Source: Lachnospiraceae bacterium (GTDB lineage Bacteria; Bacillota; Clostridia; Lachnospirales; Lachnospiraceae). From it: a stretch of DNA of 55,236 bases. The notes under the pieces were generated by a model. That model saw nothing but the letters and a program-made list of their open reading frames with translations. It did no database searches and had not been told where the DNA came from. Location of the stretch: positions 1 through 55,236 of the forward strand of contig QXWV01000130.1 in assembly GCA_009911195.1 (NCBI GenBank), read 5' to 3'. Position numbers and translations under genes: made by a program. Below are positions 1 to 8,330 of the stretch, piece by piece (the stretch's first letter is position 1; every line of letters starts with the position of its first letter).

Positions 1-8
1 CTTTTTCA
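1..8 (-). CDS. Start of a divergent gene running off the left edge
   Basis: Only the first codons are visible on the minus strand. An ATG at 8-6 is followed by AAA AA, giving Met-Lys-Lys, and is preceded by an AGGAG-type ribosome binding site at about 15-20. The Met-Lys-Lys start is typical of a signal peptide. A solute-binding lipoprotein divergent from a YesM/YesN-type pair is common in clostridia, but that identity is a guess from position only. Confidence 0.45.
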
Positions 9-418
9 TATACCTTCTCCTTTTCTCTCTCTTTGCAGCAATAGACAATTAAAAAAATAACCTTGGCCGAAGCTTGATGAAATGCTTGGCACATTCGGCT
101 TTGCGCGGAATATATTGTCAGAATATTCTCACAGCCTTAAGTAATTCCCTATGCTACAACCCTCCGTGTTTCATCTAATACCATCATATTTTTTCCCGCC
201 CGATTACACAATCAATCCTTTGTCCGATTTTTTTCTTTTTTTGACCTATCTTTGACATGAACACAATTCTATTTGTATTTTTTTGATATATTTAATGTTT
301 TTTGACCGATTTTACTGTGCATATTGTTGAATTGTTCAATTCTTGGTATAATCAATTGCAGGAACAAGAAAATATATTTATTACTACTGATTTAAAAAAG
401 TGGAGTGAAAACCCATCA
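9..418. other. Divergent intergenic region upstream of the two-component genes
   Basis: About 400 bases without a convincing gene. It holds the dispersed 28-bp repeat (109-136), whose left flank (61-108) contains partly self-complementary GGCCGAAGC / GCTTGGC / GGCT segments, followed by an AT-rich promoter-like stretch (about 230-300) ahead of the sensor kinase. A TTGACA-like hexamer lies near 250 but no well-spaced -10 could be assigned. An open frame starts at a TTG at 302, but the 39 residues before Met 419 do not look like a kinase N-terminus. Confidence 0.4.
109..136. repeat. Dispersed intergenic repeat, copy A (28-bp identical core)
   Basis: These 28 bases are identical to 34777-34804, 34.6 kb away in the window. 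About 30 bases on the left of each copy are also related (both contain AATG, TTGGCA and CTTTG in the same register), so the element is probably about 60 bp. The core contains the palindrome GAATATTC. Both copies lie in intergenic DNA. Confidence 0.7.
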
Positions 419-2194
419 ATGAACATTAAAAAAATCCTGAATATTACCTTATTTTTCGTTCTGGGCATGCTAACCGCTTTGCTTACCTTTATACTTGTCC
501 ATTTTTACACCCGTTCCACATTTGAAACCCTTAGTGAAGCCAATGCCAAGCAGCTCCAGTTGATTTCCCAGAAGTCCGATGCCATGATTACCGGCGCTGA
601 AACCATCACTAAACTTCTCTATCAGGATGAAAGCATCCTTGGAACAATTTTAAGCAGCGATTTGACCGGACAGAATATTTCTTCCGTCAATGCCGGTATT
701 GACCTTTTATATACGAAATATTACAGTGCCTTCCAGCAGTTTGGCCTTTCCTTCGATATTGTGTGCCTGGGCGAAAACGGCTTCCGTTATTCCAGTTGCG
801 GTTATACCGAAAAGGATTTTGAGCGCCTCAGCTCTTTTTCCTGGTATCGGAAACAACGCGCTTACGGGAATGCTTCCTATTCCGTCACAAATTTCGTCCC
901 TATCCCTAAATCGGGCGGAAATACCTATTGTTATGCCATTGTGCGGAATGTTTATCAGGTAGGCGGTGATTTTGCAGGGGCTATTATTGTTTTCGTGGAT
1001 GAACATACTCTTTCTTCCATATATAAAGATTCTATACGGCCGGATTCCACCATCCATTTATTGAATGAATATTCCACCGTTGTTTCGTCCAATGATAAAA
1101 GCAAGGTTGGAATCACCCCCAAATCCACTCCAGATTATTTATTTGTCCGCAGCAGCAATCCCTATGATATTTATATCAACAATTACGGAGTAAAATGTTT
1201 CTGCGTCAAATATACTTCTGCGGTTACCAACTGGACGATTTTTGAGCAAATACCACTGGAAAATATTATGCAGCCGGTCCGGAAAATTATTTATCTTATC
1301 ATTGCCATTGTGATAGGTTTTTATCTTCTGGTGCTTTTTTTATTTTCCATCATCACCCAGTCCATTTCCAAACCTATCAACAAAATATGCCAGGAAATGG
1401 AGCGCTCCATCAGCCGGAATTTTGCCCACCTTAAAATTAAATCCAGGCTGGCGGAAATTAAACGCATCGGGGATTCCTATAACCATCTTTGCGACGCCAT
1501 AAGCGCCTTAATCAAGGATGTGCAGTCTGCCGAAAAGCAGGCCAATGATGCTAAATTTAACTTCCTGAAAGCACAGATTAATCCCCATTTTTTATACAAT
1601 ACCCTTTTTTCGATTAAATGCACGGTAGAAATGGGCAATCAAAGGCATGCCTGTGAAATGCTGACCCTTCTCATTGCCCTTTTGCAGAATTCTGTCAGCT
1701 CCAACAGGAGTATGAATACGCTTTTGGAAGAAACGGCTACCCTTCGGAAATATGTACAGCTACAGAATCTCAGGTATGACAACAGAGTCCAGTTCCATAC
1801 CAGCCTGCCTGAAGAATGTATGCCCCTTGCCATCCCCCGTTTCCTCCTCCAGCCTTTGATTGAAAATGTATTTCTCCATGCTGTTCCTTTAGGGAATGAA
1901 CCAATAGAACTTTTGATAAAATTCCAGCCGGAAAACGGAAAGCTTCTCATCCATGTCTGCGACACCGGCGTTGGTTTTACCCAGACCGGGCTGGAGCAGA
2001 TATTGGCACAGCCTTCCGCCAGCACCTCATCCCACATCGGCCTGAGCAATATCCAGAACCGGGTGCGGCTGCTCTATGGCCAGGATTACGGTTTATCCGT
2101 TTCCTGCGACAGCCATTTCCATACGATTATTACATTGACCCTGCCTTTACAGGAAGGAGGCGCAAAAGAACTTGTTCCGAATACTGATTGTTGA
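419..2194 (+). CDS. YesM-family sensor histidine kinase
   Basis: Membrane sensor kinase of the YesM/LytS-like (HPK7) type, usually paired with a YesN response regulator to control carbohydrate uptake genes. Starting at ATG 419 (591 aa), a transmembrane helix covers about residues 9-28. An extracellular sensor region follows, then a second membrane helix near residues 290-315 and a HAMP linker. The His_kinase domain has the phospho-acceptor motif NPHFLYNTL (His about 390). The ATPase domain has the N-box LLQPLIENVFLHA and glycine boxes DTGVGF and HIGLSNIQNRV. A GGAG lies about 13 bases before ATG 419; the frame is open back to a TTG at 302, but that extension is hydrophilic and unlike the family. 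The gene overlaps the regulator gene by 23 nt, implying coupling. The signal is not deducible, though a sugar is likely. Confidence 0.9.
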   Translation: MNIKKILNITLFFVLGMLTALLTFILVHFYTRSTFETLSEANAKQLQLISQKSDAMITGAETITKLLYQDESILGTILSSDLTGQNISSVNAGIDLLYTKYYSAFQQFGLSFDIVCLGENGFRYSSCGYTEKDFERLSSFSWYRKQRAYGNASYSVTNFVPIPKSGGNTYCYAIVRNVYQVGGDFAGAIIVFVDEHTLSSIYKDSIRPDSTIHLLNEYSTVVSSNDKSKVGITPKSTPDYLFVRSSNPYDIYINNYGVKCFCVKYTSAVTNWTIFEQIPLENIMQPVRKIIYLIIAIVIGFYLLVLFLFSIITQSISKPINKICQEMERSISRNFAHLKIKSRLAEIKRIGDSYNHLCDAISALIKDVQSAEKQANDAKFNFLKAQINPHFLYNTLFSIKCTVEMGNQRHACEMLTLLIALLQNSVSSNRSMNTLLEETATLRKYVQLQNLRYDNRVQFHTSLPEECMPLAIPRFLLQPLIENVFLHAVPLGNEPIELLIKFQPENGKLLIHVCDTGVGFTQTGLEQILAQPSASTSSHIGLSNIQNRVRLLYGQDYGLSVSCDSHFHTIITLTLPLQEGGAKELVPNTDC

Positions 2195-3707
2195 TGACGA
2201 AACCCCTATCCGGGAGTGGCTTGTGCATACGATTTGCTCCAACCGTCCAGATTATTTGACAGAAAGCGCAAAAAACGGGCTGGAGGCCCTGGAAAAATGT
2301 AAAACCATATCCTATGATTTAATCGTTATGGATATCCGTATGCCCCATATGAATGGGCTGGAGCTTTTGGAAGCCCTCTATGAACTATGCCCGGATACTA
2401 CTGCCATTGTACTTAGCAGCTATGATGACTACAACTATGTGCGCAATGCATTTAAATATCATGCGGTGGATTATTTGCTGAAAGCGGAGATTGACAGCCA
2501 GAAACTGTTAGCTGCCGTCGACAATTATTATACAAAAAAGAATACTGTCCAAAACCCTTCGGATTTGGCAGCAAAACTAAAAGATTTCCTATCCTGTGCC
2601 AATTCACCCTGTTCTGAAAACGGGGAAGCAAGTCCAGGTTTGGACAGCGATTTGGGATTTCAGGAAATGTTTTCTTCCTTTTCCCAATATATGCCCCAGA
2701 ACCCTTATTTTTGCTTTCTGTTGAAAATGCCGGGAAATGCCGGGTTTGCCAAGCCCTATCTGCCTATTGCCGAAGATGTGCACCAGGCTTTCTGCCTTCC
2801 CGTGGACGATAATATTTTCCTCGCCTGCTTCGGGCTGGCCACACAGACCAGCTTGCTTTATCTGATGCAGACACAGGCTATGTATCTGAATAAGCTGCAA
2901 ACCTACAATAGCTTTTCCCTGCTTATTTACAGCGAGATTTTTTATACAAAGGAAAACCTTCCCCCGTGTCTCCGGTATTTATATGCCCAGCGGGATTTAG
3001 ACTTTTATGGCATTCATTACGGCCGCGTCCAGCCCGTTCCCGAATCGCTCTGCCTGCAAATGAACAAGCGCTATATTGATATTGTAGAGCAAATCCAGAA
3101 CCGGCATTATGAGGAAGTGCTCCTCCAATCCGAAGCGCTTCTCCAGTTTGCGGAAGAAGTACGCTATCCCGATGTGGATTCCTTAAAATTGCTCTGTGCC
3201 AAGCTGTGCGAATCCGCATGCCTTAGCAGTTGCCGCTTGAACCTGTCCGATTACCATGATTATGCCCAGAATCTTTCCCCCCGGCTTACCGCCTCCGGCT
3301 CCATCGACCAGTTGCGCCAGCTTCTGTTTGCCCATTTAAAGAGCTTCCACAGTCAACCGGATTCAGGGAATTCTTTCCTGTTAAACAGGATTTCCAGGGC
3401 GGCCGCCTTTATGGAAGAACACTATATGGACGATATTTCGTTGGCCAGCGTTGCCGATGAACTCCATATCAGCCCGGAATATCTTTCCCGCACATTCAAG
3501 AAACAGACTGGCACTAATTTCAACAATTACCTGAACAATATCCGTCTGCAGCGCGCGCTGGAGCTTCTGAAGGATTACGGGCTGCCTATTTCCGAAATCG
3601 CCATGCAAACCGGTTTCCAGAGCCCCGCCTATTTTTCCAAATGCTTTAAATCTGCTTTCGGCCTGTCGCCCCAGCAGTGGAAGGCTTCCCGGATTGCGGA
3701 GAAGTGA
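2172..3707 (+). CDS. YesN-family response regulator (REC + AraC HTH)
   Basis: Cytoplasmic DNA-binding response regulator, 511 aa, partner of the overlapping YesM-type kinase. The receiver domain (about 1-120) has the acidic pair DDE near the N-terminus, the phospho-acceptor in VMDIRMP (Asp54) and the switch-region SSYDDYNYV. A poorly conserved middle region of about 270 residues follows. The C-terminal pair of AraC helix-turn-helix motifs (about 410-506) includes HISPEYLSRTFKKQTG and AMQTGFQSPAYFSKCFK. The start is TTG 2172, preceded at 11 nt by AAGGAGG; no other start fits the ribosome binding site. It probably activates a sugar-uptake operon, perhaps the gene leaving the left edge. Confidence 0.92.
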   Translation: MFRILIVDDETPIREWLVHTICSNRPDYLTESAKNGLEALEKCKTISYDLIVMDIRMPHMNGLELLEALYELCPDTTAIVLSSYDDYNYVRNAFKYHAVDYLLKAEIDSQKLLAAVDNYYTKKNTVQNPSDLAAKLKDFLSCANSPCSENGEASPGLDSDLGFQEMFSSFSQYMPQNPYFCFLLKMPGNAGFAKPYLPIAEDVHQAFCLPVDDNIFLACFGLATQTSLLYLMQTQAMYLNKLQTYNSFSLLIYSEIFYTKENLPPCLRYLYAQRDLDFYGIHYGRVQPVPESLCLQMNKRYIDIVEQIQNRHYEEVLLQSEALLQFAEEVRYPDVDSLKLLCAKLCESACLSSCRLNLSDYHDYAQNLSPRLTASGSIDQLRQLLFAHLKSFHSQPDSGNSFLLNRISRAAAFMEEHYMDDISLASVADELHISPEYLSRTFKKQTGTNFNNYLNNIRLQRALELLKDYGLPISEIAMQTGFQSPAYFSKCFKSAFGLSPQQWKASRIAEK

Positions 3708-3725
3708 TGTGAGGGCTTCCTATGC

Positions 3726-4556
3726 TTACAACCGCCAAAATACCGGCTTCATCTTATCATACGTACAAAAATACCTAAACCCCAAATCCTTCAACACCTT
3801 CTTCGCCCCCTCTATCCCTGTGCCCAAATGCTCCGGTTCATGGCTGTCGCTGCCGATGGTGATGATTTCACCGCCCAGTTCACGGTAGCGTCTTAATATA
3901 TCCATGGAAGGGGTGGTGTCCTTCAGGCCATACCGGCGGTAAGAGGTATTCATCTCTATCCCCTTGCCCCTTTCGATTACCCTTTTTAATATTTCCGAAA
4001 CCATTGGCTCTATTTTATCAAACGGGTAAATGCCTTCCTCATCATATCTGACGATAAGGTCCATATGACCAAGCACGCTGTAATCGGAATACGCATTTAC
4101 CAAATGCCCCATTTCCTCATAGTATCGTTCATTATATTCCTTCTGGCTTCTTCCCCTCTGGAAATCCTGTGTCCAGAACTCCTTATCCTCCACCTGATGT
4201 ACCGACAGGATAATAAAATCAAAGGGATACCGTGCAAATAATTCCTCGTATTTAGAGACTGTATGCATCTGCATACCGAATTCCATGCCCATTTTGACCC
4301 TTATCCGCCCACTGTACTTATCCTGCATTTCCTTTATCAATGCCGTATAAGCAGGATAATCCACGTTCGCCAGCGGAGCATCTTCCCGGTACTGAATCGG
4401 ATGGCCACAATCCCAATCTTCCTTTATTCCATAATCCACATGGTCTGTAAAGCAGATTTCCTCCAACCCCATGGCTATGGCGTCTTTTACTACCTGCTCC
4501 ATCGGATACACCGAATCATCGCTGAACCGTGTATGTACATGATAGTCTGCAAACAT
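3726..4556 (-). CDS. PHP-domain histidinol-phosphatase-like phosphoesterase
   Basis: Metal-dependent phosphoesterase of the PHP superfamily, HisJ/HisK-like. The N-terminal metal-binding motif DYHVHTRFSDDS is followed by FTDHVDYG (His ligand). Further on come MGMEFGMQ (Glu ligand), ILSVHQV (His), VLGHMDLI (His) and IGSDSHEPEHLG (Asp and His). The complete ligand set implies an active trinuclear enzyme. L-histidinol phosphate is the family substrate, but no other his genes are in view, so the physiological substrate is open. I prefer ATG 4556 (276 aa), which has GGAG six bases upstream; an ATG at 4592 would add 12 residues but has AGGGA with no spacer. It lies downstream of the broken acetyltransferase on the same strand and converges on the YesN gene. 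Confidence 0.85.
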   Translation of the reverse strand: MFADYHVHTRFSDDSVYPMEQVVKDAIAMGLEEICFTDHVDYGIKEDWDCGHPIQYREDAPLANVDYPAYTALIKEMQDKYSGRIRVKMGMEFGMQMHTVSKYEELFARYPFDFIILSVHQVEDKEFWTQDFQRGRSQKEYNERYYEEMGHLVNAYSDYSVLGHMDLIVRYDEEGIYPFDKIEPMVSEILKRVIERGKGIEMNTSYRRYGLKDTTPSMDILRRYRELGGEIITIGSDSHEPEHLGTGIEGAKKVLKDLGFRYFCTYDKMKPVFWRL

Positions 4557-4600
4557 CCTTTTCTCCATTTCCGTAAATGAATATTTTTTCATTCCCTAAA

Positions 4601-5029
4601 TTAAAAGTCCATCCGCTCCACAATATCTGCCCATGCTTCTTCATCGATTTCCTCTTCCCGGAAAAGCTTCTTTTTATCCTCATCGGTAATTTTCCGGATA
4701 ACCTTACAGGGATTTCCCGCCGCGATACACCAGTCCGGAATATCCTTTGTCACTACGCTGCCTGCCCCTATGACCACATTATCCCCAATATGCACGCCAG
4801 GGCAGATTACCGTATTGCCCCCAAGCCACACATTATCCCCTATCGTTACCTCTTTGCCATATTCATAGACAGAATTCCGGCTCACCGGGTGCACGGGATG
4901 CCCTGCGGTATAAATGGATACATTGGTGGCCATCTGGCAATTATCGCCGATTTTAATCTTAGCCACATATATCTCATACCAATCATAGTGCTCCAGCTTC
5001 ACATCCAAAGCCTTTAGCGCCAAATCCAT
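4601..5029 (-). pseudogene. 5'-truncated maltose/galactoside O-acetyltransferase-like gene
   Basis: The frame encodes the C-terminal left-handed beta-helix of the LacA/Maa sugar O-acetyltransferase family. It shows IGDNCQMATNVSIYTAGHP (catalytic His in AGHP), GKEVTIGDNVWLGGNTVICP, VVIGAGSVVTKDIP and AGNPCKVIRKI. The family is normally about 185-205 residues with an N-terminal helical Mac domain. Here only 142 residues remain and the first 25 do not resemble the family. No good ribosome binding site precedes ATG 5029. An unrelated aldo/keto reductase scrap abuts the 5' end, so a deletion or fusion seems to have removed the start. It could still make a shortened protein, but trimer formation and activity are doubtful. 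Confidence 0.65.
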
Positions 5030-5039
5030 CCTGGCCAGT

Positions 5040-5162
5040 TTAAGGGGCCAGGCAAGGGTCTTCCCTGTGTATCAGGTACAAATCAAGAAAATCCGTCTGA
5101 AGACGCTGCAGGCTTTCTTTACAGGAGCGCATGACCCTTTCATAAGTAGTATCATAATAGTT
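5040..5162 (-). pseudogene. Aldo/keto reductase internal fragment
   Basis: A 40-codon stretch between two in-frame stops reads YERVMRSCKESLQRLQTDF and then LDLYLIH. This is the characteristic helix-strand segment of diketogluconate-reductase-type aldo/keto reductases, which are normally about 270-280 residues. It has no start and no other domain parts, so it is a remnant. Its 3' end merges with the 5' end of the truncated acetyltransferase, suggesting that one deletion joined two genes. Confidence 0.6.
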
Positions 5163-5197
5163 TTATGTGCTAAAAATCTGGTTTTCCTTTTAGGCAC

Positions 5198-5956
5198 TTA
5201 GCCCCCCTCTCTTTTCTTCCCGCTTACCACAAATAAAACCGCCCCTGCTGCCACCGTAAATAAAGAAATAAACTGGGAGGTGGACAAAGCCCCCACATTT
5301 CCCCTTATCAAATCCCCCCGATAGAACTCCAGCAGGAATCTGCCAATGCTGTATAAAACCAGATACAGGCCGCCAATCTGCCCATCCCCTTTCTTTCTCC
5401 TGGCATACCATATAAGGGCAAAGAAAAGAAGGAAATCCAACCCACTGGAAATCAACTGGGTAGGTATCAGCCGGATGCCGTTCGGCGCATACTTGGATTC
5501 ATGGAATACAATGCCCAAGGGGCCATCCGTCTCCTTCCCGAAACAGCAGCCCGCAAACTGGCAGCCAATACGCCCAAACCCCTGAGCCAATGCCACCGAA
5601 GGAATCAGCAAATCGAAATATGCCAGAAAATTCAGCCCTTTTATCTTTGAATAAAGCATCGCCGATAAAATCCCTCCGATAATCCCTCCGTATACCACCC
5701 AGCCATCCGCCAGATGGCGCATAAAATCCGGGTTCTCTATAATATTTTTAATATTAGTCATAAAATAGAGCAGTTTCGAGCCTGCAAACCCTCCCACCAC
5801 ACACCATATCACATAGTTAAATACATGGTCTGCCTCCAGGCCATACTTTTTCGCCCGGTATTCCCCTGTAAAATAAGCTGCCAGAATACCAATAGCAATC
5901 ATAAGGCCATAGCCATATATAGTAAAAGGCCCTATGGTAAGCAATTCATTTTTCAT
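5198..5956 (-). CDS. lgt: Phosphatidylglycerol--prolipoprotein diacylglyceryl transferase
   Basis: Integral membrane enzyme that transfers the diacylglyceryl group from phosphatidylglycerol to the lipobox cysteine of prolipoproteins, the first step of lipoprotein maturation. At 252 aa it is of normal length. It starts with the typical ...IGPFTIYGYGLMIAIGIL helix, contains the Lgt signature region GRIGCQFAGCCFG (conserved Arg) and PTQLISSGLDF, and ends with SIGRFLLEFYRGD and a final helix. About seven membrane helices are visible. An AAAGGATG ribosome binding site precedes ATG 5956. At least two lipoprotein substrates (solute-binding proteins at 21.3 and 26.7 kb) are in this window. Confidence 0.95.
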   Translation of the reverse strand: MKNELLTIGPFTIYGYGLMIAIGILAAYFTGEYRAKKYGLEADHVFNYVIWCVVGGFAGSKLLYFMTNIKNIIENPDFMRHLADGWVVYGGIIGGILSAMLYSKIKGLNFLAYFDLLIPSVALAQGFGRIGCQFAGCCFGKETDGPLGIVFHESKYAPNGIRLIPTQLISSGLDFLLFFALIWYARRKKGDGQIGGLYLVLYSIGRFLLEFYRGDLIRGNVGALSTSQFISLFTVAAGAVLFVVSGKKREGG

Positions 5957-6245
5957 CTGTTTTCATCCTTTCTATCTTAATAATGCCCTTTTTTCTATTG
6001 CAGATATATTCCCTTACGCCGCCGCTACCCTTCCAATGGGTACTATCTTCCAGCAGAAGGCAAAACCATACTTTCGGATGCATCTTTGCTTATAGTATAT
6101 CCGTTTCTCCATCGAAAAGCAATAAATGATATTCCGCGTCCACAGAAATCGTTTTCCAGTAAAATACATTATCCTTGCCAATTCCGGCCGCCGGAAGTAC
6201 AATATCTCTATCTAAATCCCATTTTACATAACAGGAGGACCCACC

Positions 6246-6740
6246 ATGAACACTTATTTATTTCTTTATCAGGAAACTTCCTTTTTTGAAGTAGTCCTTG
6301 CTGCATATTTTATGAAAACAAAAGGAGACGTTCATATTTTATCGGAGAGCAAAAACGAAATCCATACAAATGAAGGGGTCAAAATCATCGTCGACAGGAC
6401 TTTGGACGAAATAGAGCCGGAAGATATTGATGTACTCCTCATCTGCGGGGGGAACATAAATAATATCCACTCTATGAAACTGCTTTATGAGCTTATCCGC
6501 CAATGCCATACCGGGCAAAAAATCATTGGCGGCATTTGCGCCGGCAGGGAAATTGTAAGCAATGCCCTACATATAACGGATTTTGAAGATAACACCCAAA
6601 CAATAGGAAATGTTATCCTAAGCCCCGGCAATGAGTATGTTGATTTTGCCCTAGCTGTTGGCAAGGCCGCCGATATTTATATAGACGAAGCGGATTATCA
6701 GGAAACTGTGGATTATTTCAAATTATTTCGCAGAGTATAA
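6246..6740 (+). CDS. DJ-1/PfpI family protein
   Basis: Small cytoplasmic protein (164 aa) of the DJ-1/PfpI/ThiJ superfamily with the flavodoxin-like fold. Visible features are the N-terminal strand ending at a glutamate (ETSFFEVV), the central strand DVLLICGGN and the nucleophile-elbow strand KIIGGICAGREI, in which Cys98 is the likely reactive residue. The histidine that often follows the cysteine is absent. Members include amidases, chaperones and glyoxalase-like enzymes; the exact activity cannot be read. An AGGAGG lies eight bases before ATG 6246. The gene appears monocistronic, ending at a hairpin terminator just after the stop. Confidence 0.8.
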   Translation: MNTYLFLYQETSFFEVVLAAYFMKTKGDVHILSESKNEIHTNEGVKIIVDRTLDEIEPEDIDVLLICGGNINNIHSMKLLYELIRQCHTGQKIIGGICAGREIVSNALHITDFEDNTQTIGNVILSPGNEYVDFALAVGKAADIYIDEADYQETVDYFKLFRRV

Positions 6741-6745
6741 TTTAT

Positions 6746-6767
6746 GTCCGTCTGATGACGGACTTTT
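6746..6767 (+). terminator. Rho-independent terminator after the DJ-1-like gene
   Basis: GTCCGTC and GACGGAC form a 7-bp stem around loop TGAT and are followed by TTTTCT. The flanks (TTTAT before, TTCTATA after) match the hairpin at 35505-35520, so this belongs to a small family of related terminators in the window. Confidence 0.8.
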
Positions 6768-6802
6768 CTATATTGATTTCCCTGTTCATTATCATTTCCC
6801 CC

Positions 6803-6831
6803 TTGACACAAAGAAATTGTATGTATATAAT
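6803..6831 (+). promoter_or_regulatory. Consensus sigma-A promoter of the YtrA-ABC operon
   Basis: A perfect TTGACA (6803-6808) is separated by exactly 17 bases from a perfect TATAAT (6826-6831). The operator palindrome begins at the next base and the regulator's GTG is about 45 bases downstream. A consensus promoter with an operator at the start site implies strong expression held down by a repressor. Confidence 0.88.
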
Positions 6832-6850
6832 GTACTTAGTCAATAAGTAC
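6832..6850. promoter_or_regulatory. Probable YtrA-type operator
   Basis: The inverted repeat GTACTTA-(5)-TAAGTAC is perfect over 7+7 bases. It sits directly downstream of the -10 box, where a bound dimer would block initiation. YtrA-type GntR repressors are usually autoregulatory and bind inverted repeats of this kind, so the adjacent regulator is the likely ligand. Binding itself is inferred. Confidence 0.75.
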
Positions 6851-6876
6851 ACTTATTAACAAAGGAGTAGCACCAC

Positions 6877-7251
6877 GTGGAAATAATAATCAGCAGCAAT
6901 ACGAGCAAACCTATTTATGAGCAAATCACCTCTCAAATCAAAGCTATGATTATGAGCGGCGAGCTTCAAACGGGAGACCCGATACCATCCATGCGCGCTT
7001 TGGCAAAATCCATCCATGTCAGCGTTATCACCGTCCAAAAGGCGTATGAAGACCTGCAGCGGGATGGATTTATCGAAACCACCATCGGCCGGGGCAGTTT
7101 CGTGTCCGCCCAAAATAAGGATTTCTTCCAGGAGGAGCAGCAGCGCCAGGCGGAAGAACATCTCCAGGCGGCAGCAGATATAGCACGCTCCAGCGGGATT
7201 CCCTTAAGCAAAATGTTGGAGCTGCTTACCATATTTTATCAGGAAGAATAA
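6877..7251 (+). CDS. GntR-family transcriptional regulator, YtrA subfamily
   Basis: Cytoplasmic repressor of 124 aa, the short YtrA form. A winged helix (about residues 8-76) is followed by a short helical dimerisation tail of some 45 residues instead of a ligand-binding domain. The typical motifs are PIYEQITSQIKAMIMSGEL, GDPIPSMRALAKSIHVSVITVQKAY and DGFIETTIGRGSFV. The start is GTG 6877 with AAAGGAG nine bases upstream. It leads an operon with the ABC-2 exporter genes and probably represses its own promoter through the adjacent palindrome. YtrA relatives respond to cell-envelope antibiotics or act on their ABC partners; the inducer here is unknown. Confidence 0.9.
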   Translation: MEIIISSNTSKPIYEQITSQIKAMIMSGELQTGDPIPSMRALAKSIHVSVITVQKAYEDLQRDGFIETTIGRGSFVSAQNKDFFQEEQQRQAEEHLQAAADIARSSGIPLSKMLELLTIFYQEE

Positions 7252-7328
7252 CCCGATATTTTGTTTTTGCAGGCAGAATAACTCAATATTTTATTTGCAG
7301 GCAGAATAACCCAACCTTTTGTTTTTGC
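7241..7328 (+). repeat. Three tandem ~30-bp repeats overlapping the end of the GntR gene
   Basis: Three units of 30, 28 and 30 bp run at 7241-7270, 7271-7298 and 7299-7328. Each begins AGGAAGAATAAC or AGGCAGAATAAC and ends in TTTGC. The first contains the gene's last codons and stop, so the 3' end of the gene has been duplicated into the 197-base gap before the ATPase gene. Each unit keeps a TAA in the same place. No terminator is visible, so the operon is probably continuous. Confidence 0.75.
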
Positions 7329-7448
7329 AGCAAAAATTTACCGCACAGGTTTGTGTCCGCGCTGTATCCGCAAGCCTGGCAGGCATAATTCGCTTTTAGG
7401 CTTTCCAACAAAGCCAGCATATAAAAGCAGCGCAGGAATGGAGAAGAA

Positions 7449-8330
7449 ATGACAGCAAGTACTCTAGCAACAGACAATATTTTAGAAATCAAAAATTTAT
7501 CCAAACAATACCCCGGGTTCTTCCTGGATTCCATTTCCCTTTCCATCCCCAAAGGCTCGATTATGGGGCTAATCGGGGAAAATGGCGCCGGGAAAAGCAC
7601 CACCATCAAATCCGCCCTGAACCTCATCCGCAAGGACAGCGGAACTGTTACATTCTGGGGGCAGGAGCTTTCTTCCTCCAAGCAGATAAAGGAAGATATC
7701 GGCGTTGTCTTTGATGGGATAAACTTCTACGAAACACTGACTCCTGCCAAAACGGGCAAAGTGCTGGCCGCATCCTATGGACAATGGAACAGCCGCCAGT
7801 ATGCGGACTACCTACAGCGCTTCCAGCTTCCTCCCGATAAGGAAATCAAAACTTTTTCCAAGGGCATGAAAACGAAACTATGTATCGCAGCCGCCCTTTC
7901 TCATGACCCCAAGCTGTTGATTCTGGATGAAGCCACCAGCGGTTTGGACCCTGTGATGCGGGATGATATCCTGGATGTATTCCTGGAGTTCGTACAGGAT
8001 GCGGAACATTCCATCCTCATGTCCTCCCATATATCCACCGATTTGGAGAAAATCGCTGACTACATCGCATTTATCCACAAAGGGAAGCTGCTTTTTTGCA
8101 AAACAAAAGATGAACTGCGTTACCGCTACGGAATCATCCGCTGCCGGACCGAGGAATACAACAATATAGATAAATCAGACATTCTCGCTTACCGGAAGGA
8201 AGATTATCAATGGAATGTCCTGGTAGCCGATAAAGAGAAGGCAAAACGTAAATATAAAACGGCCGTTATTGATGACGCCACTATCGATGACATTCTATTG
8301 TTGTATGTGAAAGGAGAACAAACCAAATGA
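7449..8330 (+). CDS. ABC-2 type transporter ATP-binding protein
   Basis: Cytoplasmic ATPase (293 aa) that powers the permease encoded immediately downstream. It has Walker A GENGAGKST (residues 43-51), signature TFSKGMKTKL, Walker B LLILDEATSGLD and the switch histidine in LMSSHIS. The signature is SKGM instead of SGGQ, as in many CcmA/YtrB-type exporters. The start ATG 7449 has a GGAG site six bases upstream. The stop overlaps the permease start as ATGA. Being in an operon with a YtrA regulator suggests a role in envelope stress or antimicrobial peptide export; the substrate is unknown. Confidence 0.92.
   Translation: MTASTLATDNILEIKNLSKQYPGFFLDSISLSIPKGSIMGLIGENGAGKSTTIKSALNLIRKDSGTVTFWGQELSSSKQIKEDIGVVFDGINFYETLTPAKTGKVLAASYGQWNSRQYADYLQRFQLPPDKEIKTFSKGMKTKLCIAAALSHDPKLLILDEATSGLDPVMRDDILDVFLEFVQDAEHSILMSSHISTDLEKIADYIAFIHKGKLLFCKTKDELRYRYGIIRCRTEEYNNIDKSDILAYRKEDYQWNVLVADKEKAKRKYKTAVIDDATIDDILLLYVKGEQTK

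Noticed and set aside
240-300. Sigma-A promoter of the two-component genes
   Set aside because: TTGACA is present near 250 but no acceptable -10 lies 16-18 bases downstream.
302-418. N-terminal extension of the sensor kinase from a TTG at 302
   Set aside because: The 39 residues are hydrophilic, no ribosome binding site precedes the TTG, and ATG 419 gives a normal kinase start with a membrane helix.
6014-6234. Protein-like minus-strand reading between lgt and the DJ-1-like gene (for example IGKDNVFYWKTISVDAE)
   Set aside because: No start codon or ribosome binding site, stops after about 45 codons and no family recognised; at most a very short remnant.
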